DNA of 64,000 bases from Ornatilinea apprima (GTDB lineage Bacteria; Chloroflexota; Anaerolineae; Anaerolineales; Anaerolineaceae). Below are positions 19,821 through 28,428 of this stretch, in pieces. Under the pieces are notes generated by a model. That model searched no databases and was not told the origin of the DNA. It saw only the letters and a program-made list of their open reading frames with translations. The position numbers were made by a program, and so were the translations under genes. How positions within the stretch are numbered: position 1 is the first letter of the stretch; each line of letters opens with the position of its first letter. The DNA is taken from positions 111,244-175,243 of the forward strand of contig NZ_LGCL01000041.1 of assembly GCF_001306115.1 (NCBI RefSeq), given 5' to 3'.

Positions 19821-20959
19821 CGAATCCGGCTCCCCAGCAGCGCCAGGTTTTGAGCGGTGCGCTCGCGCACCACTTTTGTCAGCATATCGCGCAGCGCGCG
19901 GGCTTCGTCCATCAGCGTGGAAAAGAAACCACGCCCCAGAGAAACCGTTTCCACCTTCTCGTCACTGGCGGCCCGCACAGTCGCCACAGCCCGATTTTCT
20001 TCCAGCAGTTCCATCTCACCGAAGAAATCGCCCGGCGAGAGCCTGGCAACCACCTGCCCTTGGATCGAAACATCCACCCGCCCCTCGGTCAGAATATACA
20101 GCGCGTCGCTGGGTTCACCCTGTTGGATAATGGGCTCGCCAGCCCGATAAGTAAGCGATTCAAGCTGGTGTGTGGCGCTCAGCATTTGCGCGTGGTTCAG
20201 CATCGGGAAGGTTTTGTGAATCCACGGGTTCACAATCTCCCCATCCGATAAAAGCACCTGCCGGGCAGTGCGCTGTGCCAGGGCGGGGTCATGCGTGATC
20301 ATCAGAATGGTTTTTCCCTGGCTGGAAAGATGCTCAAAGATTTCAAACACATTCTCAGCCGTGCGCGAATCCAGGTTACCGGTGGGTTCATCGGCAACCA
20401 GGAAGGGCGGATCGTTGGCCAGCGCGCGGGCAATCGCCGCGGCTTGCTGCTGCCCAATCGAAACTGCCGCGGGCATTTTGTGGACAACACTCTCCAGCCC
20501 CACCATTTTGAGCAGGCGCATCGCCCGCTTTTCGCGTTCAGAAATGTCAATCACTCCGGCAATGTCCATCGGCAGCATCGTATTTTCCAGCAGCGAGAGG
20601 GTTGGCAAAAGCTGGAAGAACTGGAACACAATTCCCAGGTTTCTTCCCCGCCAGATCGCCATCTGGCTTTCAGACAGCTGGTGCACCGGCACACCCCCCA
20701 CGCAGACTTCTCCCGACGAAGGCACATCAATCCCTGTAATCATGTTAATCAGGGTAGATTTTCCGCTGCCCGATTTGCCCGTAATCGCCGCAAAATCACC
20801 TGTGGTAAAACCCAGGCTCACATTTTTCAACGCCGAAAATTGACCGGCCGGAGTCTTGAATGTTTTCACCACATTTCGCATCAAAATTCCGTCGGCATCA
20901 GCCAGCGTGGGCTTAGGGATCTCAAGAGAGTTTTGCAAACCGAACCGCTTAAACATCAT
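19817..20959 (-). CDS. ABC ATPase fused to a cyclic-nucleotide-binding domain
   Basis: 380 residues. The N-terminal ABC ATPase of LolD/MacB type has Walker [17 protein letters not shown], Walker B with [16 protein letters not shown] and the H-loop MITHDP; its signature reads [13 protein letters not shown] instead of the usual LSGGQ. From about residue 255 a cNMP-binding domain follows ([40 protein letters not shown]), with the phosphate-binding GE motif. The fusion suggests cyclic-nucleotide or allosteric control of the pump. It lies between a second ATPase gene and the permease, all transcribed together. The start codon is one of two adjacent ATGs. Confidence 0.9.
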   Translation of the reverse strand: MMFKRFGLQNSLEIPKPTLADADGILMRNVVKTFKTPAGQFSALKNVSLGFTTGDFAAITGKSGSGKSTLINMITGIDVPSSGEVCVGGVPVHQLSESQMAIWRGRNLGIVFQFFQLLPTLSLLENTMLPMDIAGVIDISEREKRAMRLLKMVGLESVVHKMPAAVSIGQQQAAAIARALANDPPFLVADEPTGNLDSRTAENVFEIFEHLSSQGKTILMITHDPALAQRTARQVLLSDGEIVNPWIHKTFPMLNHAQMLSATHQLESLTYRAGEPIIQQGEPSDALYILTEGRVDVSIQGQVVARLSPGDFFGEMELLEENRAVATVRAASDEKVETVSLGRGFFSTLMDEARALRDMLTKVVRERTAQNLALLGSRIR

Positions 20960-20971
20960 CGAAGCACCTGA

Positions 20972-21709
20972 TTAATAGTCTTTCTCATCGTCAATCCACA
21001 AACCGTCGGCGATGTGGTAAATCCGCGTCATGCGGCGCGCCAGACTGTGATCGTGCGTTACCATCACAATTGTCTTGCCCTGCGCCACAAGCCGTTCAAA
21101 CAGCAAAAAAATCGTTTCAGCCGTCGCGCTGTCCAGGCTGCCGGTGGGTTCATCAGCCACAATCAACTGAGGGTCATTGGCCAGCGCCCGCGCAATCGCC
21201 GCGCGCTGCTGCTGCCCGCCGGAGATCGTAGACGGAATTTTGAACGCCTGGTCGGCCATTTCCACTAAATCCAGCAGTTCCATGGCGCGCTGCGGGCTGC
21301 GCTGTGGGTGATACAGTCCGCACAGGTCCATGGGCATCATCACATTGTCCAACAAGGTAAGGTTTGGCAGCAGTTGAAAAGACTGGTAGATCACACCCAC
21401 GTTGCGCCCACGCCACAGCGCCAATTCATTCTCATTGAGGGCGTGCACACCAACCCCGTCTACCCAGATCTCTCCTGAAGAGAGATGGTCTACGCCGGTC
21501 AGCATATTCACCAGCGTCGATTTCCCCGCGCCCGACTTGCCGATCACACCAATCAGATGGCCGCGTTCAAAATCGGCACTTAAACCACGCAGCGCCGGAA
21601 AGTCACCTGCCGGGGTATGGTACGTCTTAACCACCTCTCGCAGCTTCACCAGCACAGGAGATTGGGTCTGGTTTTCCACTTGGGTTGTTTCTTCTTGTAG
21701 CGCTAACAC
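20972..21709 (-). CDS. ABC transporter ATPase, LolD/MacB type
   Basis: 245-residue nucleotide-binding subunit with Walker A GVIGKSGAGKSTLVNML, signature TISGGQQQRAAIARAL, Walker B IVADEPTGSLDSAT and H-loop VMVTHDHSL. The start is GTG 21709, preceded by a GGTGGG Shine-Dalgarno. Twelve bases separate it from the cNMP-fused ATPase; having two different ATPases next to one double permease suggests a heterodimeric ATPase pair. A TATAAT box (minus strand, 21763-21758) lies upstream but without a convincing -35. Confidence 0.92.
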   Translation of the reverse strand: MLALQEETTQVENQTQSPVLVKLREVVKTYHTPAGDFPALRGLSADFERGHLIGVIGKSGAGKSTLVNMLTGVDHLSSGEIWVDGVGVHALNENELALWRGRNVGVIYQSFQLLPNLTLLDNVMMPMDLCGLYHPQRSPQRAMELLDLVEMADQAFKIPSTISGGQQQRAAIARALANDPQLIVADEPTGSLDSATAETIFLLFERLVAQGKTIVMVTHDHSLARRMTRIYHIADGLWIDDEKDY

Positions 21710-21905
21710 AATCCCACCTGGGTATTTCCAACAACCATCTTGTTTAACACAATCAGAATTATATCCAACCAGGATTAAAGCCAGTTAAACATCGCACTGA
21801 CTTATCAGGTTTGCAAGTCATATTTTGGTCACATCTTTGGCACGCGGGGCATAGGTCTCTGGTCGTATCGCCTATGCGAAACATATCAAGCGGCTGTAGA
21901 ATCAT

Positions 21906-21933
21906 AAAAACACCTCCCCGCAAACGGAGAGGT
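21906..21933 (-). terminator. Terminator after ppk1
   Basis: On the minus strand ACCTCTCCG (21933-21925) pairs with CGGGGAGGT (21920-21912), with one G-T wobble, followed by GTTTTT. It sits about 30 bases after the ppk stop codon. Confidence 0.7.
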
Positions 21934-21962
21934 GAGGGTCGCTCGCCGTGGTATCCTGGCAA

Positions 21963-24095
21963 TTATTTCTCTTCTACCATGGAACTGTGCGCCATCCGCA
22001 TAAACCATTCCTGTGCGTTTACCTGCTGATGACCTTTTTTTGGAATGATGTAATGATAACTTCCATCCGGGTGCATCAGGCGCGCTTTGGTATTATCCAT
22101 CAGATAGATTTTAAGGATATTTTCACGAATGTGGCGGATCAAGCGGGGGTCTTCAATCGGAAAGAGCACCTCTACCCGCCGGTTCAAATTACGCGGCATC
22201 AAATCGGCGCTGCCCATCAGAATCGTCTCGTTGCCTCCGTTGCGGAAGTAATAAATGCGGCTGTGCTCCAAGAAACGCCCCAAAATACTGACCACGCGGA
22301 TATTTTCCGAGAGGCCCTTAATCCCCGGCCGCAGCGAGCAGACGCCGCGCGTAACCAGGTAGATCTTCACACCTGCCTGGGATGCCTGGTAAAGCAGGCG
22401 GGTAATTTCGGGGTCGACCAGGGCGTTCATCTTAAAGATAATATGTCCCTGCTCGCCCTGGCGTGTCAGTTCAATTTCGTTTTGAATCAGCGCCGTCAGC
22501 TTCTGGCGCAGGTTAATCGGCGCGACCAGCAGCTTGTTGTAATCTTGCTTGAGCGAATACCCCGTGAGGTAATTGAACAAGTCCGATACATCCGCTCCGA
22601 TCTCGTCGTCGCAGGTGAGCATACCAATATCTTCATACAACTGGGCGGTGATGTGGTTGTAGTTGCCCGTCCCCAGGTGCACATACCGCTTAATACTCTC
22701 GCCCTCACGCCGCACCACCAGGCACACCTTGGAATGTGTTTTCAACCCCATCAGGCCATAGGTAACGTGAACACCTTCCTGCTCCAGCATGCGCGCCCAG
22801 CCAATATTGCTCTCTTCGTCAAACCGCGCCTTCAGCTCCACCAGCACGGCCACCTGCTTGCCGTAGTCGCGGCGCGCCTGCAGCAGCGTTTCCACCACCG
22901 GCGAATTGTTCCCCACCCGGTACAACGTCATTTTAATCGCCAGCACCTTGGGGTCGCGAGCCGCCTCGCGCAGAAATTCAATCACCGGCGTGAACGAATC
23001 ATACGGGTGCTGCAGCAGAATATTGCCCTGCCGGATGGCGTGAAAAATGCTGTTTTCGTGCGTCTCAAAAACAGAGCGCAGCGGCTCTCGAATCACCGGC
23101 ACAAAGGGCCTGTCCTTCAGATCATAGCGGTCAATTTTTAACAAGGGCGAAAGGGCTCGCAGGCTTAGCGGCCCCTCAATCGCGTATACATCGCGCCGGT
23201 TGATTTTGAGATTCTCCACCAAAATCTCCAGCAGATATTTTGGCATATCCTTATAAACCATCATGCGCACCACGTCTCCAAAGCGGCGCTTGCGCACGTT
23301 TTCTTCCATCATTTCCAGCAGGTCAACCGCTTCCAGTTCCTGAATCTCAAAATCCGCGTTGCGCGTGATGTGGAAAGGATGCGCCTCCACCACCTCCATG
23401 CCGGGGAAAAGATCACCCAGGTTGGCAGTGATCACTTGCAGCAGCCAGACAAAATAGTGGTTGTACGGAACCGTACCATCTTTGCGTGTGCTGCCCGATG
23501 AGCGCTTTACCGGCACCAGCCAGGGCAGTGACGCAGGGATCTTCAAGCGCGCGAAATGGCGGTTTTCATCGGTATCTTTCACCAAAATAGCCAGATTCAG
23601 GCTCAAGTTGGAGATGTGCGGGAAGGGATGGCCCGGATCAAAGGCCAGCGGAGTCAGCACCGGAAATACCACATCTTTGAAGTACCCATCCACCGATTCA
23701 CGCTGGCGGTCTGTCAGATCGTTATAATCCAACAGGTGCACGCCCGCATTTTCTAATTCTGGTTTCAACACATTGTGAAAATACTGGCGCGATTCTTCCA
23801 TCAGGTTAATCGCCACTTTACGAATCTCAGCCAATTGTTCAGCCGGGGTTTTCCCGTCAATCGACAGATCAATCATGCCGCTGTTGTTCTGCATGATCAA
23901 CCCGCCCACGCGAATCATAAAAAACTCGTCCAGGTTGGAGCCTAAAATCGTTAAGAATTTCACCCGCTCCAGCAGGGGATTTCGCGGGTCTTTTGCTTCT
24001 TCGAGCACCCGATATTGAAATTGCAGCAAGCTCAACTCGCGGTTGATGTAAAGTTTGGGGTTATCCAGATTTAATGGAGATTTGTTTTCAGCCAT
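21963..24095 (-). CDS. ppk1: Polyphosphate kinase 1
   Basis: 710-residue reversible enzyme that makes polyphosphate from ATP. Family landmarks in order: YINRELSLLQFQYRVLEEA and LGSNLDEFFMIRVGGL (N-terminal domain), HPYDSFTPVIEFLREAA, VAVLVELKARFDEESNIGWA, GLKTHSKVCLVVR with the catalytic His region, YVHLGTGNYNHITAQLYEDI, and the second His-containing C-terminal domain with RVVSILGRFLEHSRIYYF. Its length is typical. It has its own promoter. The pstSCAB importer elsewhere in the window serves the same phosphate economy but is not adjacent. Confidence 0.97.
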   Translation of the reverse strand: MAENKSPLNLDNPKLYINRELSLLQFQYRVLEEAKDPRNPLLERVKFLTILGSNLDEFFMIRVGGLIMQNNSGMIDLSIDGKTPAEQLAEIRKVAINLMEESRQYFHNVLKPELENAGVHLLDYNDLTDRQRESVDGYFKDVVFPVLTPLAFDPGHPFPHISNLSLNLAILVKDTDENRHFARLKIPASLPWLVPVKRSSGSTRKDGTVPYNHYFVWLLQVITANLGDLFPGMEVVEAHPFHITRNADFEIQELEAVDLLEMMEENVRKRRFGDVVRMMVYKDMPKYLLEILVENLKINRRDVYAIEGPLSLRALSPLLKIDRYDLKDRPFVPVIREPLRSVFETHENSIFHAIRQGNILLQHPYDSFTPVIEFLREAARDPKVLAIKMTLYRVGNNSPVVETLLQARRDYGKQVAVLVELKARFDEESNIGWARMLEQEGVHVTYGLMGLKTHSKVCLVVRREGESIKRYVHLGTGNYNHITAQLYEDIGMLTCDDEIGADVSDLFNYLTGYSLKQDYNKLLVAPINLRQKLTALIQNEIELTRQGEQGHIIFKMNALVDPEITRLLYQASQAGVKIYLVTRGVCSLRPGIKGLSENIRVVSILGRFLEHSRIYYFRNGGNETILMGSADLMPRNLNRRVEVLFPIEDPRLIRHIRENILKIYLMDNTKARLMHPDGSYHYIIPKKGHQQVNAQEWFMRMAHSSMVEEK

Positions 24096-24139
24096 AAGAA
24101 TATCAGCTTCCAGTATTCTGATCAGTTCACATTAACACT

Positions 24140-24168
24140 ACTATACTCACGCAGGCCTCTTCCGTCAA
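24140..24168 (-). promoter_or_regulatory. Sigma-70-type promoter for ppk1
   Basis: On the minus strand: TTGACG (24168-24163), 17-base spacer, TATAGT (24145-24140). The start point would be near 24133, about 38 bases before the ppk ATG. The match to consensus is five and five of six. Confidence 0.68.
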
Positions 24169-24208
24169 CGAAGCCGGAAAAAACATACCCCCTGGAATCC
24201 GCCGCGCA

Positions 24209-24868
24209 TCAGTTCCGCTCTTCCGTTTTCCCCAGCAGGCGATCCAGCTCGGCCTGCGATGCCCGGCGCACCTCTTCATGCAAGCTGGCTCCAAGCGCGT
24301 CCATCGTAACCACCGCAGGGAAGTCTTCCACTTCAATCACCCACAACGCTTCGGGCACGCCAAATTCCAGTTGATACACCGTTTCTACGCGCCGCACCGT
24401 CTGGGCGATCAACGCCGCCGCTCCGCCCACTGCGTGGAGATATACGGCTGGAGTTTGCTGGCAGGCGCGCAGCGTGCGCGCGCCCATGCCGCCTTTGCCA
24501 ATCACCGCCTTCACGTTGAAAAAGCGCATCACATCTGCCTGGTACGGTTCTTCACGCGCGCTGGTGGTGGGGCCGGCGGCCAAAAACCGGTAGCTGCCAT
24601 CCGATTGTTGGGCCACCACCGGCCCGCAGTGATAGATGGCGCCTCCCGCCAGAATCCGCCGCAAATCTGCCAGCACAGCCAGCTCGTCCGCCGAAGGGTG
24701 CGCGCCCGGCTGGATGAACGTGCGCACCAGCCATTGGTGCGCCGCGTCGCGCGCAGTGACCAGCCTGCCACTCAGCCGTACCGCCTGGCCAACCCGCAGA
24801 ACGCGCACCTGCTCATCCGAAAGCGGCAGCCGCAGGCCTTGCTCGCCGGGCAAAAGGCGGTCATTCAT
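24209..24868 (-). CDS. Class I fumarate hydratase, beta subunit
   Basis: 219-residue beta-type subunit of the iron-sulphur fumarase/tartrate dehydratase family, matching the C-terminal half of one-chain FumA. Landmarks are GAIYHCGPVV, AAGPTTSAREEPY, VKAVIGKGGMG and GGAAALIAQTVRRVE, with EFGVPEALWVIEVEDFPAVV near the end. It would pair with the alpha subunit just upstream to interconvert fumarate and malate. The ATG at 24868 follows GAGGTGAG and overlaps the alpha-subunit stop, so the two are translationally coupled. L-tartrate dehydratase is the main alternative; the gene pair alone cannot decide. Confidence 0.88.
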   Translation of the reverse strand: MNDRLLPGEQGLRLPLSDEQVRVLRVGQAVRLSGRLVTARDAAHQWLVRTFIQPGAHPSADELAVLADLRRILAGGAIYHCGPVVAQQSDGSYRFLAAGPTTSAREEPYQADVMRFFNVKAVIGKGGMGARTLRACQQTPAVYLHAVGGAAALIAQTVRRVETVYQLEFGVPEALWVIEVEDFPAVVTMDALGASLHEEVRRASQAELDRLLGKTEERN

Positions 24869-25763
24869 AACTCACCTCATCCGCTTCCAACCGCATGCGT
24901 TTGCGGCGGCAGGCCCAGCACATATAAGAAACCGTTACAAAAAACGAGGCGGGCAGGCGGCTGAGACTGTCAATTTTTGTCGTCAGCACCGTTACCCGCC
25001 CGCCAAACCCCATCGGCCCAATCTGAAGCTGATTGGCCTGCGCGGTGAGCTGCTCTTCCAGAGCGGCTAGGTCCGGATTGGGGTGGTGGTCGTCCAGGCG
25101 GCGCAGAAACAAGCGTTTCGAAGCCGCGTAGGCCGAAGCTCGATCGCCGCCAATCACCACACCCAGCACGCCCGGCGCGCAGCCAAGCCCCTGTGCCTGC
25201 TGCACCGCGTGCAGCACCGCCCGGCGCACGCCTTCCAGGTCGCGCCCCGCGCCAATCTGCTCATTGGGAAGCTGGTATTGCGCGCCCACATTTTCGCACC
25301 CGCCGCCCTTGAGCAGCAGGTCAATCACCAGAGCGGCTTGATCGCTCTCTTCAAAATGGATCAAGGGGAAATCATCTCCGCCCAGGTTATTCCCGCTGTT
25401 CAAACCGCTGAGGGTGTCTACCGCGTTGGGGCGCAAAAACCCGCGCCGGGTGGCTTCAGCGACCGCGGCGCGAATCTGTCCGCGCAGCTCACGCGTGCTC
25501 CACCCCAGTGGATAAGAGACATAAAAGATCGGCGTGCCGGTATCTTGGCAGATCGGCAGGCTTCGTTCTTGCGCCAGCCGGGCGTTGGCTAAAAGGGTGC
25601 CCAGCACCATGCGCGCCGGGGATCCCTCTGCTTCGCGCTGCGCGGCCGTTTTCAATGCCGAACGCACGTCTTCGGGCAGTTCCACCGAAGCGCGCCGCAC
25701 CAACTCCACCAAGCTATCCTGCAGGTCTGCCATGCCAACCGGTCCATTCTTTACGCCAGCCAT
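24861..25763 (-). CDS. Class I fumarate hydratase, alpha subunit
   Basis: 300-residue alpha subunit bearing the iron-sulphur cluster. Landmarks are PICQDTGTPIFYVSYPLG with the first cluster Cys, LKGGGCENVGAQYQL, and GCAPGVLGVVIGGDRASAYA; late Cys residues (YMCWACRRKRM) lie near the C-terminus. The start is uncertain: ATG 25763 and ATG 25733 fit the family length, while a longer frame begins ATG 25844 but adds residues unlike the family. No strong Shine-Dalgarno decides. The two-gene form is common in anaerobes and depends on an oxygen-sensitive cluster. Confidence 0.88.
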   Translation of the reverse strand: MAGVKNGPVGMADLQDSLVELVRRASVELPEDVRSALKTAAQREAEGSPARMVLGTLLANARLAQERSLPICQDTGTPIFYVSYPLGWSTRELRGQIRAAVAEATRRGFLRPNAVDTLSGLNSGNNLGGDDFPLIHFEESDQAALVIDLLLKGGGCENVGAQYQLPNEQIGAGRDLEGVRRAVLHAVQQAQGLGCAPGVLGVVIGGDRASAYAASKRLFLRRLDDHHPNPDLAALEEQLTAQANQLQIGPMGFGGRVTVLTTKIDSLSRLPASFFVTVSYMCWACRRKRMRLEADEVSYE

Positions 25764-25930
25764 TGTAGAATGATGATAACATGCTTCCCGCTGCGCTTTA
25801 AGAGGCTGTCCAATTTGCCGGCCTGAAGATACCTCCTGACACATCCATTATTTCCTGCCGCCCTACTGGTTTCACCTTTCGCGGACACGCCCCAGCGGGT
25901 ACAATAAAGCCGTACGGAGGTTTTAGATTC

Positions 25931-26458
25931 ATGACCAGCACAGCCTGTCAGTTTTCCAGCCGTTTTCCGATCCAAATTTTCACCCGCCCGCTCGGCCTTA
26001 GCGGGCCGGAGACCTGGCGTGAATTTGACCTGGGCCCCGGCTATTTCTCCATCCCTGAAGGGCATGAAGTGATGGTGCGCGCCAGGAACATTGATGACGC
26101 GCAGCTCCTTGAGCTAATCACCGAGCTGGAGGAATGCCCGGCCATCACCCACCTCAACCTGTCAGAAAACCGCAAGGTCACCGATGCCAGCCTGCCGGCC
26201 CTGGCGCGCCTTAAACGCCTTACCTGGTTGAATCTCAGCTCGTGCATGATCACCAATCGCGGCCTGCCGTCTCTGACCGGTCTCTCACGGGTTACCCATC
26301 TCAATCTCAGCTACTGCAATAAACTCAGCGACACCGGCCTCAAAGACCTGCGCGCCATGCGCGGCCTGCGCTTCCTCGATTTGCAGGGCTGTCCAAAGGT
26401 TACCCGCTCCGGTCTGGCGCGGATTGAACGCCACAACCTCGAAATTTATAAACCATAG
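25931..26458 (+). CDS. Leucine-rich-repeat protein, AMN1/F-box-like repeats
   Basis: 175 residues with no signal peptide. The C-terminal two thirds are cysteine-containing LRRs of about 24 residues: CPAITHLNLSENRKVTDASL, LKRLTWLNLSSCMITNRGL, LSRVTHLNLSYCNKLSDTGL, MRGLRFLDLQGCPKVTRSGL. This is the repeat type of eukaryotic AMN1 and F-box LRR proteins, also seen in scattered bacteria. The first 60 residues are not recognised. A CGGAGG Shine-Dalgarno precedes the ATG. A strong hairpin separates it from the convergent ParB-like gene. The function is unknown; a protein-binding role is the safest guess. Confidence 0.82.
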   Translation: MTSTACQFSSRFPIQIFTRPLGLSGPETWREFDLGPGYFSIPEGHEVMVRARNIDDAQLLELITELEECPAITHLNLSENRKVTDASLPALARLKRLTWLNLSSCMITNRGLPSLTGLSRVTHLNLSYCNKLSDTGLKDLRAMRGLRFLDLQGCPKVTRSGLARIERHNLEIYKP

Positions 26459-26479
26459 CGCGCCCCCCAAAATTAAAGC

Positions 26480-26513
26480 AAAAAGCACAGAACGCCCTCG
26501 CTCTGTGCTTTTA
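26480..26513. terminator. Bidirectional terminator between convergent genes
   Basis: AAAAGCACAGA (26481-26491) pairs perfectly with TCTGTGCTTTT (26502-26512). A and T flanks suit both strands, ending the LRR gene (+) and the ParB-like gene (-). Confidence 0.82.
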
Positions 26514-26548
26514 TTTGATTCCCAATATCGATCGGGCCACATCCATCG

Positions 26549-27037
26549 CTAAGCGGGCTGCCAAGCCGTTACCACCGCGTCAATATGCCGGTAACCCAGG
26601 GCGCGCGCTGCCGAAATGCGGTGATGCCCATCGCGCACGTAATACTCATCTCCCACCTGGATCAGTTCCACCGCCGGCAGGGGCTCGCCCATCATCATTA
26701 ACATGCCAATTCGCGTCCAGCGCTCGCGCGCGTTTTCGCGGAGCGGATTAAATTGATTGTCAAAGTCTTCTACGCGGCTTTCAGACCCCTGAATGCGGCT
26801 GATCTCCACCGGCTGCACACCGCGATAATTTCCGCTGCTGAGCGCGGCGCTGGTCAGCGGCTTGAGAAGCAGACAGCGCCGGGTGAATAAGCTCCACACG
26901 CGGTTCAGCATTGCCATCCGGCGTTGCTTGCGAAACAAACGGTTCGCGCGGTGAAACTCAATGATATGCTGGCCCATCACGTCGGGGATGCGGTTATCAG
27001 GATAAGAATTGATTTGCAGGTTGTGAAGTTCGTACAT
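26549..27037 (-). CDS. Solitary ParB/sulfiredoxin-like nuclease-domain protein
   Basis: 162 residues. The C-terminal third has the ParB-N motif: LPAVELIQVGDEYYVRDGHH followed by RISAARALGYRHIDAVV. The GHHR box is the nucleotide-binding (CTPase/nuclease-like) core. The N-terminal part is basic (FRKQRRMAMLNRVWSLFTRR) and not recognised. No helix-turn-helix or dimerisation domain is present and no parA neighbour, so it is not a partition protein. Similar stand-alone proteins occur widely and are poorly characterised. The ATG at 27037 heads an open leader of more than 300 bases. Confidence 0.75.
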   Translation of the reverse strand: MYELHNLQINSYPDNRIPDVMGQHIIEFHRANRLFRKQRRMAMLNRVWSLFTRRCLLLKPLTSAALSSGNYRGVQPVEISRIQGSESRVEDFDNQFNPLRENARERWTRIGMLMMMGEPLPAVELIQVGDEYYVRDGHHRISAARALGYRHIDAVVTAWQPA

Positions 27038-27240
27038 TGTGAACCGTTCCTTGTTGGTTATCCACTATGATCATACTTGCGAACGGCATTACGTCATCCG
27101 GCCAGGCGGTTAAGTTTTGGATAGACAACCGGCGGGAATACCGCCTGACCAGTTGGCCAGCCCTCCGTCCGTGCCTCCCCTTTATACAACCTCTGCCAAG
27201 CGTAGAGTCAAGACCTGCGTTTTCAATTCCGGCCTTCCCA

Positions 27241-27274
27241 AAACAAAATCCACCTCGCTTTACCACGAGGTGGA
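27241..27274 (-). terminator. Terminator after the CPBP gene
   Basis: On the minus strand TCCACCTCG (27274-27266) pairs with CGAGGTGGA (27257-27249) over nine bases, followed by TTTTGTTTT. Confidence 0.65.
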
Positions 27275-27316
27275 AAATGGGTATGCACTTTTATGTTCAG
27301 CGGAGTACGGACAGAA

Positions 27317-27332
27317 TTTCACATCTGTGAAA
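27317..27332. promoter_or_regulatory. 16-bp perfect palindrome, possible operator
   Basis: TTTCACA-TC-TGTGAAA. Size and symmetry fit a dimeric helix-turn-helix regulator. It lies 29 bases beyond the stop codon of the CPBP gene and about 280 bases upstream of the ParB-like start, so its target is unclear. Confidence 0.35.
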
Positions 27333-27360
27333 TCTGTGCTCCCCACAGCCAACTTGCTAT

Positions 27361-28428
27361 TTATAACTGGGTTGGTTCCTCAGCAATCGGCGCGGCAGCA
27401 ACCTCTGTCTTTTTCACCCGCGGCGCGTACTGCGCGATCTCTTCGCAAATGCCTGCCTTGCCATGCCGCGCCTTCACATACAGCACCATCAGCAAGCAGC
27501 CCAGGCCCATCGCCAGCAGACCAATAATTCCGGCCTCGGGACCAAACGCGCCGCCCGTCCACACAACCGGTCCGCTCTGTTGAATATTAATGATGCTGGC
27601 ACCCGACTGCAACCCGCTGACCGGGAAGCCGAACACATTCCCCTGGAAGAAATTCCAGGTCATGTGAACTCCAATCGAAATCCCCAGCTCGCCGGTGAGT
27701 ATGTAGCCCAGCCCCAGGAACAACCCCGCCACCATCAGGTTAATTGTGCTCATCAAGGTCGCGTTCGGATTGTTGGCGTGCATCAAACCAAACACCACCG
27801 AAGACAGGAGATAACCGATCAAAATTGCCAATTTGGGTGAGATGCCCAGATTCTTGAATCCTTCGCCCAAATTGCGCAGCATATACCCGCGTGAAAGCAG
27901 TTCTTCATAAATGCCCACGCAAATATAGCGGATCGCCGCCACCAACAGACCCACCCCAAGCGCCACCCCGGCCTGGGCAGCCAGCTGCTCTGCGGTGATC
28001 GTTACCCAGCCCATCAACCATTCCACCAAAAAAATGAAGGCCATCAAAACAGCGCCAAGCGCCAGGCCAAACGCAAAGTCAGACCACCACAACGGCTTAA
28101 AGCGCAGGCCAAAATCGGCGAACCGCCGCCGGTCAAAAGCCCGGCCGGCCACAAAAATAGCCAGCACCGAACCAATCAGGGTAGAAACGCTGATCAGCAA
28201 AGTGAAGACCGGCATCGCCTGAAGTTGCGCCGCGAACTGCATGGCGAAACCGGGCGAGGTGAACGATTCCAGCGAATAGCCGCCGGTTGCCATCACCACA
28301 ATCACTCCAGCAGCGCCAATGATCGCCTGCAGGATAAAAATGAACACCATGTACAGGCCAAATCCAAACAACAGCCGCCAGAACATGGCTAACCGGCGTC
28401 CTTCAGAATTCCAAAATAATCGTTTCAT
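27361..28428 (-). CDS. CPBP-family intramembrane metalloprotease
   Basis: 355-residue polytopic membrane protein with about eight helices. The CPBP (Abi, PF02517-type) core has the glutamate pair and Arg in CVGIYEELLSRGYMLRNLGE and the His motifs FGLMHANNPNATLMS and GISIGVHMTWNFFQGNVFG. Family members cleave prenylated or signal-like peptides within the membrane, and some process or protect against bacteriocin-like peptides. ATG 28428 (MKRLFWNSEG) is preferred to the upstream in-frame ATG. It is divergent from the MalT/BTAD regulator gene and thus close to the tandem peptide array, which makes it a possible peptide-processing enzyme (inference). Confidence 0.9.
   Translation of the reverse strand: MKRLFWNSEGRRLAMFWRLLFGFGLYMVFIFILQAIIGAAGVIVVMATGGYSLESFTSPGFAMQFAAQLQAMPVFTLLISVSTLIGSVLAIFVAGRAFDRRRFADFGLRFKPLWWSDFAFGLALGAVLMAFIFLVEWLMGWVTITAEQLAAQAGVALGVGLLVAAIRYICVGIYEELLSRGYMLRNLGEGFKNLGISPKLAILIGYLLSSVVFGLMHANNPNATLMSTINLMVAGLFLGLGYILTGELGISIGVHMTWNFFQGNVFGFPVSGLQSGASIINIQQSGPVVWTGGAFGPEAGIIGLLAMGLGCLLMVLYVKARHGKAGICEEIAQYAPRVKKTEVAAAPIAEEPTQL

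Larger units (their letters stand above)
27038..27360. other. Gene-free region with three inverted repeats
   Basis: No convincing gene is present; ORFs here have no family features and no Shine-Dalgarno. It holds a large inverted repeat GGCCAGGCGGT (27100-27110) with ACCGCCTGACC (27140-27150, one mismatch), a strong hairpin at 27249-27274, and a perfect palindrome TTTCACA-TC-TGTGAAA (27317-27332). The region is the 5' side of the ParB-like gene and the 3' side of the CPBP gene. Confidence 0.6.

Noticed and set aside
21948..23141. 397-residue plus-strand ORF
   Set aside because: Lies opposite ppk1, which is unmistakable. No domain or Shine-Dalgarno.
27067..27583. Overlapping plus-strand ORFs in the gene-free region and into the CPBP gene
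   Set aside because: No Shine-Dalgarno, no motif, and they run antisense into the CPBP gene.
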